In this document: positions 35,247 through 44,904 of the stretch, one piece after another
Layout: each line of letters opens with the position of its first letter
How positions within the stretch are numbered: the first letter of the stretch is position 1
From: Cordia subcordata
Taxonomy: Eukaryota > Streptophyta > Magnoliopsida > Boraginales > Cordiaceae
Length of the DNA: 64,000 bases
Direction: 5' to 3'
NCBI GenBank assembly: GCA_028554755.1
Contig: JAPTOF010000012.1
Span: 4,803,501 to 4,867,500, forward strand
Translations under genes and position numbers: made by a program
The notes under the pieces: model-generated
Databases searched by the model: none
Seen by the model: only the letters and a program-made list of their open reading frames with translations
What the model was told of the DNA's origin: nothing

Positions 35247-35811
35247 TGTTGGGTTATGGCTCAAAGTCCAAGCCCATACAAATTAGGATACTTGTGGAAG
35301 ACAATTAATTGTGTTACCAAAATATAAACTACCTAAATAGTAGAGGAGAAATCTTAGGGACCAAGGATTTCTCTTCTATAAATAAAGGGGCTTGTAGCTT
35401 ATATTTGGTGTGCCTTAGGGCCACACCCAATGGGGGGGTATGGGTGAGAGAGAGAAAACCTAAGAGCATCGAGAGTGTCTTATATTCGTTGTAGTCCTGT
35501 TGAGGAGAGAACCATTGTAAGAACTCTGTGAGGGAGGGTTTAGACTATTCTTTCCATGCAAAAAGTCATCACCTGAGTTGTAACCATTATTATTGAATAG
35601 TGGAATTATCCTAGAGGGGATCGTGGACATAGGCAGAGGGCCGAACTATGGTAAAAATATTGCATGTTCTTTGTATGTGTTTTCCGCTGTGCTTTGATAT
35701 GTGCGCATGTGTCCTCGATTTTCCCAACTAGTGGTGTCAGAGCTTGGTTGGTGAACTGGGCACAATGATAAGGCAAAGAGGACAGAATTTTGAAGAAGCT
35801 GTCATGTGGAG
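35247..35811 (+). mobile_element. Orphan Copia 5' LTR with primer binding site
   Basis: TGTTGGGTTATGGCTCAAAG starts an LTR-like segment with a TATA box (TCTATAAATAAAGG, about 35372) that ends near 35729. TGGTGTCAGAGC (35732-35743), one base off the usual TGGTATCAGAGC, follows. Only about 70 bp of interior remain before the Gypsy-like LTR starts at 35812. No second LTR is recognised in the window. Confidence 0.65.
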
Positions 35812-36077
35812 TGATGTGTGCCATTTGTGCATGTTTGCATCTAGTTTTTGCATGCATATTTAAGGGTGTTTAGAGTATAATTGAGTGTGCTTAGTATAAA
35901 GTTTATGCATATTTGTTAATATTTGTACATAATGTATTTAGGTGCATAAATACTATACTAAGTGTTATATTCCATGTTTTAGGAGTGTTTTGGAAGGGTT
36001 CAAGCTTATGCGAGGAAGAAATGAGCTAACGGATGAAGACCGGAAGAAAAGAAGTAAATAAGAGATCATTCTGATCC

Positions 36078-36255
36078 AGCCGGTCGACTTAGAAGAAGAG
36101 CCGGTCGACCGTCTAGGTCGACCGGCCGCCCCAGAGAATAAAAGATTGAAGCTGGTCGAGTTCCTCAAGAAGCCGGTCGACCGGCTAGGTCGACCGGCCA
36201 GTCCAGAGAGCATCATGATTGAAGCCGGTCGAGCAAGAAAGAGGAGCCGACCGGT
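36078..36255 (+). promoter_or_regulatory. GTCGACC palindrome array upstream of LTR TATA
   Basis: At least five GTCGACC/GTCGAC words, including GCCGGTCGACCGGCTAGG and GGTCGACCGGCC, alternate with TCCAGAGAG-like words and end about 15 bp before the TATA-like box. Confidence 0.55.
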
Positions 36256-36779
36256 CGTGCGCTGAAGAAATCCATAAAAAGCTCGTTTCAGCTCATTTTG
36301 AGGGGAGGAACTTTTATTTCTTAAATCCTAATAAACCCTAACCCTTTACCCACTTCACAAAATTCCCTAAACCACCATCTAAACCCCACACCAAGCTAGG
36401 ATTGAGGCATTAAACAAAGATTTGAAGGATTTGTACGGATTTGGAAGCAAGAATTTAGGGAAGTTCTTCTTGTTCTTTCTCTATTTCTTGTAAATATGTT
36501 GCTAGATTAGGCTAGATTTAGGGTTGATTGTTGTTGTATATTAGATTTGGGCTTTGAATAATGGATTTGTGTAGATCTTTGGCTTTTAAGACATGTTTAT
36601 TTACATAAATTTATGGCATGATTCAATATGTCTATGTATTGGAAATCAAACATGTCTATGTGTTTGTTAAAATGCCTAAGTGAATATGCATGTGTTGTTT
36701 GTGCTTCAAATGCTCTTATCTACTTATATGGGTGATGTGATTGTGCTTAATCTCGTGGCTTTGCTTAGTAGAGTAGGCT

Positions 36780-37040
36780 TTAGCTTTAAATCCAGCTAAT
36801 AGGTTACATGCTATGCTTAGTCGAGTTTAGGTGCTAGTCCTTGGCTTTAAATCCAGCCAAGTGGATAAGTTAACCTAGACCAAAGTATCCCTCACCCACG
36901 TTAGTGTTGGTTAATTGGGCCTTAATGTCACGTAGTGTTTAGGTGCTAGTCCTTGGCTTTAAATCCAGCCAAGAGGATAAGTTCTAAGCACGGATTGCGT
37001 AGGCTAGGAGGGATTGGCCCTTAGCTTTAAATCCAGCTAA
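36780..37040 (+). ncRNA. Four repeated 20-nt hairpins in the LTR transcript
   Basis: TTAGCTTTAAATCCAGCTAA (36780-36799 and 37021-37040) and TTGGCTTTAAATCCAGCCAA (36841-36860 and 36953-36972) have a constant 8-nt loop TTAAATCC and a 6-bp stem. The variable stem position changes on both sides (A-T against G-C), as expected of selected RNA structure. The same units occur in the right LTR and both solo LTRs. This is a cis-acting element candidate, not an RNA gene. Confidence 0.5.
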
Positions 37041-37634
37041 CGGGTTGAACCACTAGTATTGGTTAAGAGAGCCCCCGATCAACACAACGGCAATAGAAGT
37101 CCCGAGCCTTAGATAGACATCATCCGTTATCATAGCCCAAGTCTAGCTGCAATGCAATCACCCTAGGCCCCCTTCTTCTTTATTAGTGTTTCCTTTCTTA
37201 GTTTGGCTCCTTTAAGTTCCTCCATAGATTAGTTTTTATTTTCCTTTTTCCGAGCTCCCTTGCATCCCAAAGTAAGTACACACGCATGTAGCTAGTTTAA
37301 GGCACCCGAGCACATAGAGACCAAACTAAGGTAGCCTCCCTGTGGATTCGACCCCGCACTTGCACACACTGTACTACACACTTCCCGTGCACTTGCAGGC
37401 TATTTAGGCTTGTGCTCAAATAGCGGTATCAAGTTCTTGGCGCCGTTGCCGGGGAGGCACGGTATTGGTTCTTTGTGTGCTTTTGTGTTTGCGATTGGTT
37501 GCTTGCGTGTGCACTATCTTTACTTGCTTTCCATTTTTTTTTTAAAAAAAAAAATTAGAAAAAAAATTTTTCTCAAAAAAAAATTTTTTTTAAAAAATTG
37601 ACTGTGAAAGGGTTTTACTTGTGATTCATTGAAT

Positions 37635-39468
37635 ATGACCGATCCTAATGCTTCTTGGTGGTCACTTGTATCCTTTTCCCCACCACCTGGACGTGTCCCT
37701 TATGCATGTCGCTTGTGTGGAAGTTTCATGCATCCTACCGTTTTCTGTCCCCACGAGAATTCCCCACCTAGGGCTAGTGCTATTAATGACCCCTATAGTC
37801 ATGCAACATCTCATACATCTTCATTTAGTAATCATGACTATAGGGATGCATATTCTTGTTATTGCAATCATTGTGGAAGCCGTGCTCATTTTCCTAGTGC
37901 TTGTCCCACCTTCCACCCTCATTCCCGATTGCATGCAATGCCCTATACCCCTACCAATCATATGCCCATGCATGCATCTACATCTAGCTATCATGATTCT
38001 AGGGAGCAACATCATGCATTTTCACAATGGGGTCAAGATGACTCTTTATTCCATTCACCTTCTAGTTTCGATTGTCCACCTCCAACACCTTCTTTTTCCA
38101 CCCATTCCTCTCCCAAGTTTTTTTATGGTTATGTGCAAAATGATTTTCAAAATGACTACCTTTTTCACTCGGTTGAGCCCTCTTCTTTTAGGTTTTCTTC
38201 TCAAGAGGAAACACTTGACTATCTCTCATCCCTCATCCAATCTAACCAAGAACAACTTGAGAGTTTGAGCGAGACACCAAATCTTTTGGTGTGTCCTTGG
38301 AGAGAGTGGTTGAGAGTGTGCAACTCATGAGTGAGAATGTTGAGATACCTTTAGAACGAGTTGACGGGATAGAGATGAGACCTAACGATGAGGTGACTAA
38401 GGGTGGAAATGATGATGTATGGGAGAGACAACTAGAAAGAGAGGTTGATGGAGAGATAACATCTTGTAGTGAGGATGAAGATTAGCTTAATGATAACTTG
38501 GTTCTTGATGACTCTTGTGATTATGTTTTAGAGGAAGTAGTACCCTATCCTCTTAAGCTTTCAACGTCTCCTATTGAGTCACATGAGCTTTTTCTTTCTC
38601 CTCATCCCATACATTCCGTACACATGGAGGTTGAGTTTTGTGTCGATAGTACTCAATTGCATTCCGAGTCGGCATTTAGGGAGTTTAGCGCGCATTCTCC
38701 CCTTAAGCATTCATGCATACATGATGAGGAATTCGTTGAGTCCCCATTGCCCCCTCCATTAGTGTCTACCCAATATGAAAAGCATGATGGCGAGATGACA
38801 CCCACTAGTGATGAATGTATTGATGAATTTAAAGAGACTGTAGCTAGTGAAGGTTTAAAGTCATCCACTAGGGAAAACAAGACATCAATTTCGGAGATTT
38901 TAGATGATAAGTTTCTTGGAGTTAAGAATCATGATGTTGAAGAGAATAGCAACTCTAAGAAGACACATAAGAAAGGAATTGATGTGCTTGGAAGAATGAT
39001 CTATGGGTCTCTTTGGATGTTTGATGATTCATTGATGGAAATAGAGCCCATTAAGATTGAATCCACCCTTCGTCAGGAGTTAGAACAACCTAGGCTTGAT
39101 CATGTTATATCTTGTGGAGAAGAAGAGTGTAGTACATCCACTTCCTATATCGTTGCTCCTTCTTCTCCAAATGTCATTCCAACGCCCATTTCCCATTCCA
39201 TTGAGTCTTCCTTTTTGGGGCTCACGTTTGTGCCTTCATGCATAGAATATTTTCATCTAGGGTTAGAAAGCACGTTACCCATGTTGCATGCATTAGACCT
39301 ATCTTTGACCTATGGGGAAAGTGTGTTCCTAGCCCTTGATTATGAGAAGAAGGCATTGGGGTGGCTAATTAAAGAGCTAGCGGGACATGATTCTTCACGT
39401 TTGAGGATGCTTCATTCCACACTTGCGCATTCATTTGATATTTTAGGGTGGGATCTTGAAAAAGGGTG
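37635..39468 (+). pseudogene. Gag-like protein with two CCHC zinc knuckles, no pol
   Basis: The ATG at 37635 follows the leader. Residues 25-38 (CRLCGSFMHPTVFC) and 77-90 (CNHCGSRAHFPSAC) are both perfect CX2CX4HX4C knuckles, the RNA-binding nucleocapsid motif. A His/Ser/Pro-rich segment and then an acidic region follow. The frame shifts near 38270-38290, continues as SLERVVESVQLMSENVEIPL, meets a TAG at 38483-38485, and runs on in the same frame with LDDSCDYVLEEVVPYPLKL to LGWDLEKG, where the solo LTR cuts it. After 41225 it resumes in frame and ends with FVPRNFKHILL at a TAA near 41344. No capsid-like or enzymatic domain is recognised. If repaired by eye it would exceed 600 codons. The role is presumably RNA binding or packaging for a non-autonomous element; inference. 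Confidence 0.7.
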
Positions 39469-41225
39469 TGATGAGTTATGATTTGGTGTGTGTTTGCATT
39501 GCCATTTACTTATATTTTAGAGGTGTTGAATGCTTATAATGATGCATTAGTGTAGTACTTTTGATAGGAATAGGCTTAAGCATAAACAAATGTGCATATT
39601 GAGTTTAAGAGATAAATTGCTACACTAATTGCTTGTTTTCAATGATTTAGGTGAACTCTGGGCTAAGACAAAGATTGGACGATGAAAGGTGATGAAGATA
39701 GGACATGCACGGGTCTAAGAGAGAAGACTGAAGGCCGAAAAGACGAAAAATTGGATGAAGGAAGTCAGCCGGACGACCAAGGAAGAAGAGCCGGTCGACC
39801 GGCCACTCTAGAAAGATCCACCGAAAAGCTGGACGACCCCCTTTCAAGAGCTGGTCGACCAGCCACTCCAGAGAGCCCTAGTAGAAAGCCGGTCGAGTAC
39901 TCCAGAGGCCGGTCGACCGGTTACGCGAACCTATAAATAAAGCCCGATGCGGAGCAGAATTTTGAAAGGAGCCACACACGCACTTCACGCCTAAACCTCA
40001 CACACACTTAACCCTATTCTCTAGCCGCCTCACACACCCTTTGAACACACTTTTCATCAAGAACCAGGCTTGAGTTAGAGGATTCAACAATCTTTTGGAG
40101 CAAATCTATTCAAAAGTCATCAAGATTAGCTAGGATGAAAAGGGAGTTTCGTTATATCTCTTTCATTCTATTTTCCATTATGCTCGAGTAGATTTGTATA
40201 GGGTGATTAAACTTATGTAATGGGTTGATTTTATACTCTTATGATATGGGATATGATGGCTGAATATATATATGTTTTGATTTGTCTTGTTTAATTGGGT
40301 GTTCTTTCATTCATGTCTATGTGTTTGATAAAATGCCTAGATGAATAACATGTATATAAATTGAAGTTTGTTTGTTACTAAACACATCTAATCCATGTTA
40401 TACTCATGTCTATGTGTTTATATGTGGATGCTATGAAGTGGGCGTGCTTTTATTCATGTCTATATGCGTATTAGCATGCCTAGTAACGAGCATAACTTCA
40501 ATAGCGCATATTTCTGCACGCACTAGCAAGTGAAATCCTGCTGTAGTGACCTTAGAATGACGAAGCATAATTTAGGGCTAGTCTAGGTCGAGTCTCCTTT
40601 GGCTTTAAATCTAGCCAATAGGTTTCAGGATAGATTTAGTCGACCTTAGCAACACTAGGTCTTGGCTTTAAACCCAGCCAACGGTTTAGGTACTAAGGTA
40701 GGTTCATTTTAAGCCACCTAGGAAGTTAGTTAGTCACTCTTGAGGCCCTAGGTCATAAGGACTACGCCGTAGCTCTAGGAGACGTCGCCTAGGGACGGAC
40801 CCGCACCGAGTTTTAGGGGGAAATTAGGACACTAATTAGCAACCTCGTTAAGAGCAATTATGAGAGTTAGTCATCATTCCTTAATCCAATAGCATTTGAG
40901 TATAGAATTACCCATTCATAAGCCAAAGTCACCCTAATCCCTTTCCAATTGTTAGTTTCCTCTTAATCAACTTGCGTTTCCATTTGTTTTTATTCATAGT
41001 TTAGTTTTATTTCATTTACATAGAGCTCCCGACAATCCAAAATCCAAAAGAAAAGAAATATATATAGTTTAGATCTTTCTCTTTGGCACTTTTAGGATAC
41101 CAAGCATAGAATTCATTCACATCATTCACGCCTCCCTGTGGCTCGACACCTGCACTCGTATACACTATATTGCACATCCGTACGCTTGCGGGTCTTTTAA
41201 AGCTTGCACTCGAAAGAAGACATCA
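39469..41225 (+). mobile_element. Solo LTR inserted in the gag-like frame, 1757 bp
   Basis: A perfect target duplication GGGTG (39464-39468 and 41226-41230) flanks TGATGAGTTATGATTTGG...AGAAGACATCA. It is the plus-strand relative of the 9258-11155 solo LTR. GTCGACC palindromes (39768-39921) end 10 bp before the TATA box CTATAAATAAAG (39931-39942). Two hairpins are at 40599-40618 and 40662-40681. Removing it restores the interrupted codon of the host frame. Confidence 0.92.
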
Positions 41226-42881
41226 GGGTGCATCATGCATTCATTGCCCCAACCTTTAGTGCATGACCCTTTTCCTTCTATATTCTGTGCTTTGATGATT
41301 ATCCGGCAATTTGTGCCACGCAACTTTAAACATATTTTACTCTAACATTGGCGTCCGGCTGGAGGCGTTAAATCCAGCGCTGCTAGGAGGCACCCTAGGC
41401 TTGTTCATATTTTTCTTGTTTTTCTTGTCTTTATTTGCCTTTGCCTTTGTATATAGTAGATTAGTTTTCTTGTACTTATTCTTGCTTTGTACATAATAGA
41501 TTAGATTTCTTTTGTTTATCTTGCCTTTTTTATATTCTAGAATTTCTTTTGTTTATTTTCATTCTTAGTAGGTTAGATTTTTACTCCCTTACTTATTCTT
41601 GCTCCTTTCCTTCATTTGTGCATCAATCCCTTACCCCGTGTTTACATCCTTGTTTATCATTTCTAATGTCAATGTGAGCTTGCATAGCATATCTTCTAAT
41701 CTCTTCTTTGTTTTTTGAGCATTAGTGCTTTCCACAAAAGATAGAGGCTAGTAGATCATTGGATTGTCTTTGGCATTTGCAGACTACATGGAAACAAGGT
41801 TGTATCTATCCATCTTTTACTTGTCCTTATCTATCCCTCTTCGCATTCCCCATATGTGTTTCATGTTGATTGCTTGTCGTGTGGCTTTGTGATTTTTGTT
41901 TGAGGACAAGCAAAGTTTAGGTTTGGGGGTGTGGTTGCTCATTTATTGTTTAGATCATATATGGGATAGATTCGCTTGCCATATCTTATTTTTGCTTAAA
42001 ATGTGTTCAAAATTTTCAATTTTTTGCATATTTTGAGTTAGTTTATCTACACGTTGGTTGAAGGGTTGGCTTTTGTTATTGACTTAATTGATTGGAGAAG
42101 ATAAGGGTGTATTGTGGGGAGTAAATGGAGTGCAGGGTATAACCTAGACTTTGAAGAGAATCATTTTGAAAACTGTGGGGAGTGAGTATTTCTAAGAATG
42201 CACCTTGTAGTTTCCCCACAACTTGGTTGGAAAAAGTGTTTTTAAAGGGTTGTTGATATGAGTGCCCATTCTTTGATTGGTTCTTTTAGTTTGCCTTAGC
42301 CTCTTCTTTTTCCTTTCTTTTTGTTCTATTTATGTATTGAAAAAAAAAACAACAAAAACAAACAAACAAAAACGAAAAAAAAAATGAGAAAAAAAAAGAG
42401 CCAAAAGGCAACAAAAAGATTGAAAAGTGAAGTATGTTGAATAAATGTCAAGTGACATAATGTCAAGTTGACACAAGTATCTCTTTTGTTCTTTCATGTG
42501 TTATGAATAAGGCTCTTACGTCAATGTGAGCCATTATGATGTATCTTCTCTTTCTTGTATCTTTGGGGCTAAGTGCATATTAGGAGGCCATGTTAGTTGA
42601 TAGAGCAATAAGTATCAACATCCCAAGTGCGTGTGTTGGAATCCTAAGTTTGTGGTGGTTCTAGCTACTTGGTGACATTCCCAAGAGGTGTGAGACCCCT
42701 TGTGATCAAAGGGAGGATCCGAAAAAGACTAGGGAAGCCCTTACATGAAAAGAATGACCCCTTGTACCCCTTGGATGCGAAAAGATAGCAAGTCAATGCA
42801 ATTTGCAACTCTTTGAAAAGCATGAGGATAGACTTCATTTAGGCTTGCTTGAGGACAAACAAGGGGAAGGTTTGGGGGTGT
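41226..42881 (+). other. 3' untranslated part of the Gypsy-like element
   Basis: After the short resumed coding end (41226 to about 41346) the sequence is non-coding. T-rich DNA follows, then 'gaggacaagcaaagtttagg' with TTTGGGGGTGTGG at 41925, and later 'gaggacaaacaaggggaagg' with TTTGGGGGTGTTGATG at 42860. The purine-rich tract thus appears twice about 930 bp apart, hinting at an internal duplication of the 3' end. Confidence 0.55.
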
Positions 42882-44464
42882 TGATGTGTGTCTTTTGTGC
42901 ATGTTTGCATCTAGTTTTTGCATGCATATTTAAGGGTGTTTAGAGTATATTTGAGTGCGCTTAGTATAAAGTTTATGCATATTTGTTAATATCTGTACAT
43001 AATGTATTTAGGTGCATAAATACTATATTAAGTGTTATATTCCATGTTTTAGGAGTGTTTTAGAAGGGTTCAAGCTTATGCGAGGAAGAAATGAGCTAAC
43101 GGATGAAGACCGAAAGAAAAGAAAAAAAGAAGAGATCATTTTGATTCAGTCGGTCGACCGTCCGCTCCAAAGAATAAAAGATTTGAAGCCGGTCGACCGG
43201 CTAGGTCGACCGGGCAGTCCAGAGGGCATCATGATTGAAGCCGGTCGAGCAAGAAAGAGGAGCCAGTCGACCGGCTAGGTCGACCGGATGTGCGATGAAG
43301 AAATCCATAAAAAGCTCGTTTCAGCTCATTTTGAGGGGAGGAACTTTTATTTCTTAAATCCTAATAAACTCTAACCCTTTACCCACTTTACAAAACACCC
43401 TAAACCACCATCTAAACCCCACACTAAGCTAGGATTGAAGCATTAAACAAAGATTTGAAGGATTTGTACGAATTTGGAAGCAAGAATTTAGGGAAGTTCT
43501 TCTTGTTCTTTCTCTATTTCTTGTAAATATGTTGCTAGATTAGGCTAGATTTAGGGTTGATTGTTGTTGTATATTAGATTTGGGCTTTGAATAATGGATT
43601 TGTGTAGATCTTTGGCTTTTAAGACATGTTTATTTACATAAATTTATGGCATGATTCAATATGTCTATGTATTGGAAATCAAACATGTCTATGTGTTTGT
43701 TAAAATGCCTAAGTGAATATGCATGTGTTGTTTGTGCTTCAAATGCTCTTATCTACTTATATGGGTGATGTGATTGTGCTTAATCTCGTGGCTTTGCTTA
43801 GTAGAGTAGGCTTTAGCTTTAAATCCAGCTAATAGGTTGCATGCTATGCTTAGTCGAGTTTAGGTGCTAGTCCTTGGCTTTAAATCCAGCCAAGTGGATA
43901 AGTTAACCTAGACTAGAGTATCTCTCACCCACGTTAGTGTTGGTTAATTGAGCCTTAATGTCACGTAGTGTTTAGGTGTTAGTCCTTGGCTTTAAATCCA
44001 GCCAGGAGGATAAGTTCTAAGCACGGATTGCGTAGGCTAGGAGGGATTGGCTCTTAGCTTTAAATCCAGCTAACGGGTTGAACCACTAATATTGGTTAAG
44101 AGAGCCCCCGATCAACACAACGGCAATAGAAGTCCCGAGCCTTAGATAGACCTTATCTATTATCATAGCCCAAGTCTAGCTGCAATGCAATCACCCTAGG
44201 CCCCCTTCTTCTTTATTAGTGTTTCCTTTCTTAGTTTGGCTCCTTTAAGTTCCTCCATAGATTAGTTTTTATTTTCCTTTTTCCGAGCTCCCTTCCATCC
44301 TAAAGTAAGTACACACGCACGTAGCTAGTTTAAGGCACCCGAGCACATAGAGACTAAACTAAGGTAGCCTCCCTGTGGATTCGACCCCGCACTTACACAT
44401 ACTGTACTACACACGTTCCGTGCACTTACGGGCTATTTAGGCTTGTGCTCAAATAGCGGTATCA
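42882..44464 (+). repeat. Right LTR of the Gypsy-like element, 1583 bp
   Basis: Near-identical to 35812-37431 over its whole length, with a shortened palindrome array (43150-43290), TATA-like CCATAAAAAG (about 43306) and hairpins at 43813-43832, 43874-43893, 43986-44005 and 44054-44073. Confidence 0.9.
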
Positions 44465-44904
44465 AGTTCTCGGCGCCGTTGCCGGGGAGGCACGGTATTG
44501 GTTCTTTGTGTGCTTTTGTGTTTGCGATTGGTTGCTTGCGTGTGCACTATCTTTACTTGCTTTCTATTTTTTTAAAAAAAAAAAATTAGAAAAAAAATTT
44601 TTCTCGAAAAAAAAAAAATTTTAAAAAAATTGACTGTGAAGGGGTTTTACTCATGATTGATTGAATATGACCGATCCTAATGCTTCTTGGTGGTCACTTG
44701 TATCCTCTTCCCCACCACCCGAACGTGTCCCTTATGCATGTCGCTTGTGTGGAAGTTTCATGCATCCTACCGTTTTCTGTCCCCACGAGAATTCCCCACC
44801 TAGGGCTAGTGCTACTAATGACCCCTATAGTCATGCAACATCTCATGCATCTTCATTTAGTAATCATGACTATAGGGATGCATATTTTTGTTATTGCAAT
44901 CATA
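44465..44904 (+). mobile_element. Second, truncated copy of the Gypsy-like internal region
   Basis: Immediately after the right LTR the primer binding site (44470-44487, with one change, CGGCGCC for TGGCGCC), the homopolymer leader and the gag-like ATG and first CCHC knuckle repeat what follows the left LTR. The match stops at 44904, inside the codons before the second knuckle. The structure is therefore LTR-interior-LTR-interior. Confidence 0.88.

Larger units (their letters stand above)
35812..37431 (+). repeat. Left LTR of the Gypsy-like element, 1620 bp
   Basis: Runs TGATGTGTGCC...GCGGTATCA. U3 carries GTCGACC palindromes (36078-36255) just upstream of a TATA-like CCATAAAAAG (about 36271). 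Downstream, in the predicted transcript, are four 20-nt hairpins (36780-36799, 36841-36860, 36953-36972, 37021-37040). Nearly identical to 42882-44464. Confidence 0.9.
35812..42881 (+). mobile_element. Non-autonomous Gypsy-like LTR element: left LTR plus internal region
   Basis: The left LTR (35812-37431) is followed by the primer binding site TGGCGCCGTTGCCGGGGA (37438-37455), complementary to the 3' end of a tRNA of the Asp type and usual in Athila-like Gypsy elements. The interior has an A/T-homopolymer leader, one gag-like reading frame (37635-39468, resuming at 41226), then a stretch with the Athila-type phrase GGCGTTAAATCCAGCGCTGC (41365). The ending GGGGAAGGTTTGGGGGTGT before 42882 is the polypurine tract. 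No protease, RT, RNase H or integrase is present. A solo LTR (39469-41225) sits inside. The right LTR is 42882-44464. Confidence 0.85.

Noticed and set aside
37648..38268. 206-codon plus frame overlapping the gag-like protein
   Set aside because: Long but in the wrong frame: hydrophobic His/Leu-rich composition is a by-product of the His/Ser-rich real frame, which alone has the perfect CCHC motifs.
38653..38880. 75-codon minus-strand frame under the gag-like gene
   Set aside because: Antisense shadow of the plus-strand coding sequence; no recognisable domain.
36078..43290. GTCGACC arrays as CRISPR-like or satellite arrays
   Set aside because: Spacing is irregular, copies are few and tied to LTR promoters; no regular spacer structure.
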